This document shows positions 21,940 through 31,992 of a stretch of 64,000 nt of DNA, in pieces. This stretch comes from Phaffia rhodozyma (taxonomy: Eukaryota; Basidiomycota; Tremellomycetes; Cystofilobasidiales; Mrakiaceae). Below the pieces are notes generated by a model. It did not search any database. It worked only from the letters and a program-made list of their open reading frames with translations, and had not been told where the DNA came from. The stretch is from positions 806,001 to 870,000 of the forward strand of contig JACGZH010000004.1 of assembly GCA_014706385.1 (NCBI GenBank), in the 5' to 3' direction. Each line of letters starts with the position of its first letter. The stretch's first letter is position 1. The translations under genes and the position numbers were made by a program.

Positions 21940-23955
21940 CTAAGTCGTTCCTTCCAAGATGGCTTTCATGACAGGCGCCATCGTCTTCCTCGTCGCCCCT
22001 GCGTTTCCCTGTTTCCAGATTCTTCCGGTCGCCTCTTTCTTGCCCCAAACCTTGCCTGCACCCTCACCTTCTTCAGCGTTCGCCACAGCCTTCCAAGGCT
22101 GTAGATCCAGAACGTCCTCCTGCTCCAATCGGCTCACCAAGTCCTCCCACACAAGCTCGAGTCCACCTTCGGTGGTAGGAGCGAAAAGCAAGAGCTCTCT
22201 CCTGCTCTTACTCTTCTCTTTTCCTCCGCTTTCGCCTCCTTTCACTTTGGTCTTGTTCTTTGACTTGAATGTAGTCATCACTCCAAGTAGATCCAACTGA
22301 TGGGTCGTCGCGAATGACTCAAGAGATTGGAGAACTGAAGACCAGGGCGTTCGAGGATTGCTCCTCGTCAACCAAGAATCCAATCCAAGCGGGACGGAGG
22401 CCAGGCCAAGAGTGATCTCTTTAGAGATGGGCAAAATCGGAGACCTGAACGAGTACTGTTTGTAATCTCTTGCCAGAAGATCTTCTGTCGAGAAATGGGA
22501 AACATTCTTCTTGGTGGTTGAGAGTAAAGCCGACCAGGCCAATAGATCAGGAAGGAGTTTGACCGATCCTTCGTTCTCGTCGGAGGACGAATCTGGATCC
22601 GACTCGAGGATGGAAAGATCATGTCCGGTTTTGGCAAGATCATCCGGGTTCAGATGAGAGTATGGGTACAGATACTCGACGGCTTTCCAATCTCGGTCGG
22701 TAGCTTTTCCGTTCTCTTTCAGGCCGGAGGTATCGATCAAGATGGCGCTCAACAACAACGTGGCGAGTTCTTTGGGTATAAGCGGCTGACCACCTAAACC
22801 GACAGTCGACATTGACGAAGGCGACGACGAGCCTGAAGGGGAAGGCAAGACTGATTGAAAGTAAAGCGCGACGAGAGAAGAACAACTTCCAGCTCCAGTG
22901 TTGACGATCCTAGGATCAGCTTCTTTGTAAAGCCCTTCGTCTGCATGGTGATCTACCACCGCTTCAATCTCTACAGACCCTTCCGTCCCTGTAGGTATAC
23001 TTGAGCCAAGTTCCGGGATCCATTTAGAAGTCACTCGGTTGTGGTCGACCAAAGCGAGTTTGACTCCCTGTCGAACGAGCTCGGCCGGTTCGATAGGCAA
23101 ATCGTCTACGCAAAGTAAAGATGAGCTCTCAATAGACACGTTGGCTAAGACGAGCGTGTTCTCTGGTCGGAGAGACAACTCCGCTCGTGGGGTTTGAACG
23201 AGAGCAATATGTTTCGGTTTGGCGAGCAAAGTTGTGCTCAGAAATGCATATGTCAATGCGCAAGCCAGCGAATCCAAGTCTAATATTCAATTTAAGCCAA
23301 GAGCAACTGTTAGAAAGACAGAATTTCGAAAAAGTGGAAATCACACATAATGAGATTTTTCGGGAATAGAGACAAAAGATGGTTACCAACCTCCGGCCTC
23401 GTTGCCCATGACGATAGTCCATCCATTCGCCTTCCCGGCCTTGATGTCATCCAAAAACATCTCTCTCAAACTCAAAAGTGAGTCCCCAACCAAGGATCCT
23501 TTGGATTCACCATTCTTGTTCTCTTGAGGAAGCGTGATATTGTTCGTGGAAGTCGCGGTCATTGCTGTTGTCGTTGTCGTCGTCGAGGCTGTCGATAGCG
23601 GTCTTGTTATTATCGAAGAAGGTATAGAAACCGTTTGAAATGATGTAGGCTTGACAAATATTTTGGATGAGGACTTGAGAGTTGATTTGACCACAAGAGC
23701 CTCTGTAGCTGTCTTGGCTGTAGATGATCCTAGGATGGAGACCGAGGAGGAAGAAGAGGAGCACAAAGCGTTTGGAAAAGAGCAAAGTGCTTTTTTCATC
23801 CACTCTGGGTCAAGTATCGAATTTGATTCCTGCTGCAAGATAGCCAGAGCGAGCAAAATTCCGACTGAAAGCAGGAAAGAAAGTGCGATGAGAACAAGTC
23901 GTTTTGGAGATCTCATCCGGTGAGAGATATACACATTCAGAAAACGTTTGGTCAC
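21940..23955 (-). CDS. PPX1: Exopolyphosphatase PPX1 (DHH family) with N-terminal membrane anchor
   Basis: Role (family knowledge): Ppx1 is a DHH-superfamily phosphatase that trims terminal phosphate from inorganic polyphosphate. Seen: two exons. Exon 1 (23955 to about 23397) ends WTIVMGNEAGG; the intron ends near 23280 and exon 2 continues DLDSLACALTYAF, restoring the GNEAGDLDSLA motif. Further metal/active-site motifs are ALVDHNRVTSKW, AVVDHHADEG (the DHH signature) and ILIDTSGLKENGKATDRDW. The catalytic part matches Ppx1 in order. Unusual: about 190 residues precede it, including a basic-flanked hydrophobic helix RLVLIALSFLLSVGILLALA (a likely signal anchor) and a long Ser/Thr tract. Yeast Ppx1 is soluble, so this form is predicted to be membrane-anchored with its domain in a lumen or outside. 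An internal ATG (23919) just before the helix is an alternative start. Confidence 0.9.
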
Positions 23956-24477
23956 TTTGCTGGACGACTGTACTGACGAGAGTTCGATGAGGTTGTTGAG
24001 AGAATGGAGGAGAAGCAGGCGAGAGTTGGAAGGACAAGATTGGATTTTCTATTTACGTTTCCTCTAGTGACGTAAGCAAAACCCGAAGGGTTTTTCGGAA
24101 CATGGAGAACGAACGTTGTAATCTTGATTTCATACCCAAGCATGATACGTTGTATTCACATACACGCAGACACATGAAGGAGAAAAATTGATAGTATTAA
24201 GGACAGAGCTGAAAGAAAGAGGAAGATATAGAAGAAAGAAGGAAGAAGAAAATGAAGGGAAATAGAGAGAGTACTAGAAGGAAGAAAGGAGGGAAGGTCC
24301 GATTTTTTAAATCGGACAAGGCAAGATGGATGACGATAAATCCCCAGATAAAGAACAGAAAGAGAGAGGAAATGCCATAGAGAGGTCTCCTCCAGAGAAA
24401 GGTCTTTGTAAATGTGAGAAAACCTCGATGGTTTGACTTAAGGTTTTTATTTTTGCTTTGCTAGTTTGTCTACCTCT
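23956..24477. other. Gap between PPX1 5' side and PAT1 3' side
   Basis: About 520 bp. The first half should contain the PPX1 promoter. From 24170 to 24330 the plus strand is almost pure A/G (AGAAAGAGGAAGAT-like words), that is, polypyrimidine on the coding strand of both neighbours. No gene is seen. Confidence 0.35.
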
Positions 24478-27400
24478 CTAACCGGTAATCATTCCACTAT
24501 CCAATCCGAGCGCATGAAGGAACAAATCAACGTTGGCAACCTTACGGACGGCAGTTTCCTCGTCGACTGAATAAACGTCCAAATCCACACCTCGAAAGGT
24601 CGTCAGCATCTTCTGCCAACTGGCAAGTTTAATCACAAATGTGACAAATGATGAAATCATATACGTACCCCAACCCTGTTTGGCAGCGACTACACCTTCA
24701 ATGACCTTATCTCTCAACTCGGCCACCAATGTCTGCTGCTGATCCATGTTTGCATGAAGAGCGAACGAGCTCAACATCTGCCATACAGGCATATCCAATA
24801 GATCGATCCCTCCATGATTCTTGGCCATGTAGAGCTGGGGGACGAACGCGCTTGAAACATTTGCAGAGGGGAAAACAGTTGGAAGGTAGGATGCTATGCG
24901 AACAAACAGACCATCGAATGCTTGTTGCCTAGTCTCGTCGATATCAACGAGAGGTATTTAAATCGAATGGTCAGCCAAAGAGAAGAGCAATTGATCGTGA
25001 AGAAAGAAAGATTAGGAATCTCACCATTGTTGAATATCAGACGGATCGGGAGATTGCTCGGCGGTTCCATGCTTGAGCACCTCGGCTCGAGAAAGTAGGA
25101 CAGTCAAAAGAACAACTCCAGGCTGGTGCAAGAAAAAGACAAAATTGAGTCAATTTCAATTTATATGTAAACGACGCTGAATGCAAGACAAACGTACCCT
25201 AGTCTTTGCGATCTGGACGACATTGCATCTCTGAACAACTAAACCAACCATTCCAGCTACCATTCTCAACTCGCATTTGTCCAACACACTCAAGAATGCA
25301 GGAATAACGCTACTCAAGAACGCATCAGTATCTTTCTCCCTGGCGGCCTGTTCTCTGGTGTAAGGTGGGAGCGGAGGTGGAGCGTCCCATACGACGTCGA
25401 TTTGAGAGAAACAAGCGAGTAGCAGAGTGAACACAGTCAACACCTGTGAGGGGTTCAGGTGTCGAAGTAAACGGGGGAACAGCTTTTTTCCCTTGAGAGG
25501 ACCCAGGATTGAGATAAAAGGGTGAGGGAAACTACATCGAGTTAAAGAAAAGACAGAGATTAGGACGCCGAAAACACACGAAAAGAAAGGTACTTGAAAA
25601 GGGACCATATACCTGTGATCCACAGGCAAGTCAACCTTGAGCTTTGTCCAGAGTTCTTGAACACCAGCTCTGTAGGTTTCCTGCCATTCCAATGCACGCT
25701 CCTTGTCTTGCGGGTCAATGTCTTCCTCGTCAGAGAACAAATGAGCGGGAGGAGAGTTTCTTCGAAGTTGCTCCAATTTCAAGATTACATCGTACAGCTG
25801 CTCGATCGCGATCAATGTCTCTCGTCGGTTCAAAGGCTGGCCTTGCTGCTACATGATCGATAAACAAATAGTAGAGCCATGTTAGCATGTTGAACTTGAC
25901 CAGCAAGAGGTGCAAAACAGACATACATGCTGGTTGGGATCAATCGGCTCTCCGTTGGTCTTGGACGCATCGACCTTTGCATCGGTAGAGCTGTACGAAG
26001 CCTGCAACATCGGTCGAGGAGCAGTTTTAGCAGACCGAACGGTGGTCTTTCCCAAGACACCCTCCAAGTGAGCTATCGATCCAAGGCGTGTCGACACGTG
26101 ACGTCAGTCTCGATCAAAAAGAGAGCGGCACATTTGGGAAAAAAAGAAGAGGAGATGGGAACAAACCTCCAGCCTTGGTAGTCTCTCTCTGTTTGGCAGC
26201 ATCAACAATTCTCTTGACTTGAGCAGCCATCTTCTGCATCGCTCCCTCCTTTCTGCCCATCCTGTTCATCCCGACGTTGCCTCCTCCGTTTCTGGGTCCG
26301 CCAACGCCAACGCCGACGCCCATTCCATCCTGAGTGAGCTGAACAACTGTAGCCGGCCCGTGCGGTGCGCCGAGTTTGGACCTCAAGATGGCACCATACA
26401 CTTGAGCATAAAAGTCGTCGGCGTAAGGGTCCTGGGTGACGAGCTGTGAGACTTGAATTCGAGTGATAAAATCCTTGTCGGATCGAGTCATGATATCGTT
26501 GTACTGAGCCTGGTTGGTTGGAAGTGGCAATAGAGGACAAAAAAGAGGATAAAGGGAATATGTCAGTAAAGCTGGTCAAGACTTGAACTTGAAGACAAAG
26601 ACACGACTCACCATCGAGGCAATCTTTCTCGCTTTTCTCATCCTTCGTTCATCAGCTCGCTCCTGTTCTCGAATCTTTCTCTCTAGCTCTTCCTTGACAA
26701 ACGCCTGTTCCTGCTCGTTCGATCCGACGAGAGCTCCCAGCAGATCGGTTGAGGCCGCGACAGGCGCATCCTTCTGTCCTGGCAAAGCAGGAAACATTTC
26801 AGACAGGTTGAACGCTCCCCCCGCACCTTGCTCTCGTGGAGGGCCAGGACCAAGCCCGGGTGGACCTTGATTGGAGACAGCCTGTTGCGGGTCGATCTCG
26901 CCAGGGAAACCATGCTGGTTTTGCTGTTGGAGCTGGATATGAGCCTGCTGCTGGGATTGCAAAAGGTGTGGTTGAGCATGACCGACGAAAGGAGATCCTT
27001 GGGGAGTATGGACGTTGTTTGCTGCGACTCCCTGGAAAGGGGCTTGGCCCTGCTGCTGTATCGATTGAGGATGAGCCTGACCGGGGAAGGGCGATCCATG
27101 CTGCTGTGGAAGAAGAGACTGAGCCTGTTGGTGAGTAGGGAAGGGGGAACCTTGAGGATGTTGACCATGAGGAAATCCTCCGTGAGGTAGCTGCTGATGA
27201 GGATGGGGAGAAAAATGAGGAGGTATGGCTGAGAATCCTGGATGCTGCTGCTGCTGCTGCTGCTGTTGTTGGAGAGCAATAGGCTGAGGATGTCCCATGA
27301 ATGGAGACGCCTGGCTATAGCCGTGATGTGGATGAGATCCTCCGCCACCAGCACCAGACATCATTTCTCGTTCGATCTCTTCCATCGTGAGAGGTCGAGG

Positions 27401-28595
27401 TTTGGACGAAGCAAATCCCATCATCTCAGCCTCTATCTCTTCGAGCGTCTTGTGACGATGTTGCTGTTGTTGCTGCTGAACAGATGGCTCATCAAACGAA
27501 GAGAAAGCGGCCCGACCGGCACTCTCCACACCTTCAGGGAAAGGGACATATCCGATCAGTTGATAGCCTGAGGTGTATTTCGAATGAAGATCATGAACAT
27601 ACCTCGGCTATAGCTATCAGATCGCGTGGGGGTACCCCAGACGTCACCTTTGCCATCAAATGTGCCACCCGATTGATTTGCAGGAGCCCGAGTGGGCGAT
27701 GGTGAATCAGCCCAGAGATCTTCCAGCGAGCCGGCAATCGGAATTCGACCTGAATCAGATACGAATCCGAGTGGAATAAGGAAAGGTAGAAGTCAGCGGG
27801 AGTTTCGACTTTAGTTCCATGACCGCCAGTCTTCACAACATGACATATCAATGTGTACCTTTGATCTTGGAGGTTGAGGACTTCTGAGGAAGAAGCGCGG
27901 TCGTCTTTGGGGCGGATGAAGATCGAAGAGGAGCAACAGGAGTGGTCTTGTACACTGGCTTGACTCGATCATCCAGACGAGCGGTCTGCCCGGAAAAGTC
28001 AAAGTTTCGATCTACATGCACGCCAAGGAATGGGCGTAAGAACGAACAGAAATGAGCTATTGAACTGATAGACGTTGAGGAGTGGGAATAGTCTCGTTCT
28101 ACTGACCAACAGGACCGCTGTCTCCACCTCCGAACGTGTCATCGTTGAAGTCATCATTATCCTCAAGTAGCTTATCGCCTAGACCATCGTATGTATCTTC
28201 TCCCCAGCTAGGTAAATGTAAATGGACACCAAACGAACAAATGCTTGAGTGAAAGGTTGAAAGAAAAAGAAAAAAAAGAGAAGTATAAGAAAAGATTGTT
28301 TGAATGACGAACGTGTAAACGGCGAGATCTTCTTCTTGACCAAAATCGAACACTGAAGAAGCGTTCACTGGCTGTGTAGAAGAGCCAGCCAGACGGTTCC
28401 TTCGCTCTGGTAGGACTGGATGGAGGATTCGAATGCCGATTGGAAACCGAGGTATGAACAACGGAGAAAAGAGAGAAATTGGAAAGAATTCCAAACGATA
28501 CAACCATCGATCAGCACAAGCACACACGAACGCATGCCGAATATCTCAAAAGAACACCTGAAACACGAACCAGAGTCAAACTCAAAGAAACCCAT
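24478..28595 (-). CDS. PAT1: mRNA decapping activator PAT1
   Basis: Role (family knowledge): Pat1 links deadenylated mRNA to decapping by binding Lsm1-7, Dhh1 and Dcp2, and nucleates P-bodies. Seen: a start MGFFEFDSG (28595) like the Dhh1-binding N-terminus of Pat1. Next come FDFGQEEDLAVY, then SWGEDTYDGLGDKLLEDNDD with FNDDTFGGGDSG. A large exon (about 27530-26610) is Gln/His/Pro-rich with two repeats ending EEIEAEMM and EEIEREMM and a pure poly-Gln run. The conserved C-terminal PAT1 domain begins YNDIMTRSDKDFITRIQVSQ and LVTQDPYADDFYAQVYG. The far C-terminal helical repeats include PPAHLFSDEEDID and LWTKLKVDLPVDHRYMVPF, and the protein ends VDLFLHALGLDSGMITG. About ten introns. Confidence 0.9.
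27243..27270. repeat. CTG/CAG triplet tract encoding poly-Gln in PAT1
   Basis: At least seven perfect CTG units on the plus strand (CAG on the coding strand) followed by TTG units encode an uninterrupted poly-Gln run in the disordered N-terminal half of PAT1. A shorter run lies near 27465-27480. These are likely length-polymorphic. Confidence 0.85.
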
Positions 28596-29498
28596 GAGAG
28601 GATCTTGTGAGGAAGACGGGTGAGAGTGTAGAGAGTGATGATCGTCGTCGTTGTCGCTGTCTTCTTGCTACCTTCCTGGTGATGGGCAAAAGAGTCGACG
28701 GTTGGAAGAGAGAACGCAGAGGGTTACAAGAAAGTGTAACCGAGGTTACTGTGTGGCTGGGGTTCAACGTGACCTCGTGAAGCTGTGCAATCTCAGCCGT
28801 CCAGGCCATAAATCTCCATCATAGACAACAAGAATGATGTCTGGTGCGCTTGCTGAAGGCTTGGATGTGTTGAGGACTTCGAATGCTTGAAGACTGGCAT
28901 GTCAAGAAATGAGGTAGTAGCATTGAACGATGCGAAAGTGTTCTACCCGATCTCGAACACCTTATCGACTGTCTGAACGATATATGACGGATGCTTCAAG
29001 GTCAACCTCACTTGTCACTTTCTTTCAAAAGTTATAAAGTCGTGCAACGCACCGTTTCTTTTCCTCCAACAAATACTCGATGATAGTTGTAGGCTTTGCT
29101 TCATGTGTTTCAGTGAAACATATCGAGCCGCCAAGAAGTGACATTGAAGCGCGCACACTGAGTGTCTCTTGGGCGGTTGGGCTGAATACTCACTAATACT
29201 GGACCTGTCGGTTCCGATAAGAATTGTCTACCTCACTCACAGCGTGCTCTTTTGCATGTTGCCTTCCTCCTCTGTACATGCTAACATCTGCTCTCGTTTG
29301 TCTTGAATCTTGTTTGGTTCATCCAGAACAAAGCATAGGGCCATTGCATGCGATGGGCAGAGGCGCCACATCACGTGACTGGATCGAGCAATTTAGGTAC
29401 TGGTAATCTTACCTCTTACCGCCGTCATTGCTGGGTACAGCGAAACCGATAGACCATCCTGACCATCACCATCAACCCATCACCTATCTCTTTAACAC
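28596..29498. promoter_or_regulatory. Divergent promoter of PAT1 and MTG2
   Basis: A 903-bp gap between outward-facing starts. Near PAT1 there are three clustered GGTTAC elements: 28722-28727, 28736-28741 (as GTAACC) and 28744-28749, 127-154 bp before its ATG. Near MTG2 the E-box-type ATCACGTGAC lies at 29370-29379, 120 bp before its ATG. No gene is seen in the gap. Confidence 0.5.
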
Positions 29499-31760
29499 AT
29501 GGTCCGGCTTTCGCTTGCAAGGCTAGGTAGGATACGTTCACCTCCTGCTGCGCCACCACCTCCTGGCTACTACGACACACCTGTTCCGTTCAGACCTCTG
29601 CCTCAAGCCTCAACCTCGGTTCCTGCCTTCTCATCCTCGTCTCCTCTGTCCTCGTCCGAGTCGGCCTCACCTGCAGAGCCTCCACCAAATACATCCTTTG
29701 ACGAGTCAGACATCAATCTTCCTGCACCTCTGCCTTCTCGATGGGATGTATTGGCCAAAAGACGAGTGGTAAGTCCAGTTTATGTGCTTGAAGTGTGATT
29801 TAGGTTAACCTTGAATTCTCTTTTCCGGGGCATATATATCTGCAGAATCAAAAGTTTCTTGATTATGTTCACATCGTGATCCGAGGAGGTCGAGGAGGAG
29901 ACGGTTGTATTGCATTCACGTGAGTAGATTCGACGTAACGTTTCAACTATCGTTCGTTTCTCCAGAGTCGATCTGATCACTTCTCTCAAATAGCAAACTT
30001 CCCCACCGACGGGATTTGCGAGGCCCGCCTTCTGGTGGATCTGGAGGTGAAGGCGGACCAGTATATATTCAGGCCTGCGATACCATAGGTTCCCTCTCTG
30101 ACGTCAAACGACGGATAGTAGGTCTTCAGGGTTCAACTGGTGCTGGAGACTATCAGAATGGAAAGAAGGGAGGCGCCACTATCGTTCGTCTGTTTCTCTT
30201 CACATGAGGCATGAGGTCTGCCCTTGGATTCTCAAAATCTTTTTGTCTACCGCATTTCTCCAATTTCCAATCCGACCTTCAAGATCAAAGTGCCACCTGG
30301 AACAATGATACGTCAGATCTCACGAACAGTCTACCGACCGCTTACTCCGGAAGAAGAACTCTTACCACCGGCCGATCGAGACCCACTGATGATGCGTGCG
30401 CTCTTGATCTGTCATCCTACCGCTCGAGCTTCAGAGGATAATCCACCGCCGATCACACCGGCGCATGTATACGGAACCACCATACATGGAACACCCTTGC
30501 CGCCTCCGCCGCCGATCGAGTTGGACCTCTCGGCAGCGATAAACGAACCGATTTTGCTCGTGAGGGGAGGAAAGGGTGGTGAGGGGAACACCATATTCGG
30601 CTTACACGACAAGAAAGGGAAACACTTATGGGCGAGAAAGGGGGAGGTCCCGGATGAAGTCAAGTTGGAACTCGAGCTCAGGTTATTGGCTGATATCGGA
30701 TTTCTTGGAGCTCCCAATGTTGGCAAGAGGTCAGTTTGTCTTTATCTCTTCTTATTTATCAGCAGTGTGTCTTGGATTTCTGACGAGAGAAAACAAAATT
30801 GCATCATATCAATACACTTTGTCTTTTCTTAGCACACTACTTCAAGCATTAACAGCCGCTTCACCCAGAATCGCCTCATATCAGTTTACCACTCTCAATC
30901 CTCTTGTTGGTCTCTGTCGAATCCTTGACGACGGTACCGTCGTGTCCTCACCAACTCGACCGAAATCTCTAGAGGTCCCGGAATCATCTATTTCATTCGA
31001 CGAACCCGTTCTACCAACAGAACGTTTCTCTCTAGACGTTCCACTCCCTGTCGGAAAATCGAACCGGGCTCGAGCAGGTCCCAGACATCGAACGCCATCG
31101 AAAGATGAATCCCTTCGGTTCAGGATATGCGATAACCCAGGACTGATCAAAGATTCTCATCTCAACAAAGGATTGGGTCATCAGTTCCTTCTCTCGGTCT
31201 CCAGATCACCCATCCTTGCACTCGTTCTTGACTTTTCATTGTCCACGGAAAAGTTACTGGAACAAGCAGAGATGGTCGTTCATGAGGTAGAAATGTTTGA
31301 GCCCGAGTCGAGATTGAAAGAGCGAATCAGATTGGTGGTGGGCAACAAAGCGGATGAAGTGTCCTCGCCTGCCATCGGTAGAAAACGTCTCCGAGCTCTG
31401 CAAGCTTGGGTGAAGAAACGTCTGGGGACGACCAAAGTGTGGGATGAGTACGCCGAGCAGGAGGTCGAGATCGAGGCAAACGAAGATGTTCAGATAAAGC
31501 TGATCTCTGGAAAATGGGGTCAAGGAATCAGAGAATTGGCTTTCCGGATGGGTGAGTTGGTCGTTGCTAAACGACATGAAGATTTCCTCGCTAGGGAAGA
31601 AAGGAAACGAGCGGAGAAGGAAGCGGAGGAGGATGCGGTCAGAGAACTCCAGAAACCTATTCTAAGAATCGGAGATGTGCCAGAGAAAAAGCCAGAGATT
31701 GGCTTTGGACTCAGAGAGGAAGAGAAAGCTCGCAAGATGGACGATTCTCATATAGGATGA
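29499..31760 (+). CDS. MTG2: Mitochondrial Obg-family GTPase MTG2
   Basis: Role (family knowledge): Mtg2/ObgH GTPases associate with the mitochondrial large ribosomal subunit and act in its assembly. Seen: an N-terminus MVRLSLARLGRIRSPP, basic and acid-free, fits import. The Obg fold follows: FLDYVHIVIRGGRGGDGCIA, then GPPSGGSGGEGGPVYIQ, with later VRGGKGGEGN. The G domain has G1 GAPNVGKST, formed only after splicing an intron (about 30731-30831) inside the P-loop. It also has the Obg-type AASPRIASYQFTTLNPLVG, G3 ICDNPGLIKDSH, G4 NKAD and G5 ISGKWGQGI. The C-terminal tail is charged. Four introns interrupt the first half, while the second half is one long exon. It converges with RPC82, leaving about 230 bp. 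Confidence 0.93.
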
Positions 31761-31992
31761 TTCATGATGTTTTCATGTGTTCTTTCTGCTTTCACGATGA
31801 TGTCTTCATCAGTGCTAGCCATGAAAACAAAAAGAAAATTACATGTTTTATTGATGTTTTATTTGGCAAAGATTCTACTTTCTTTCAATCAAACATATCG
31901 AGCCTATTGTTTTAAGTCAGGAAAAGACGGAAACAGAAGGTTTTGTTCTGATCAGCATGAATTCGGGCAAGACGAATTAACAAGAGGCATAT

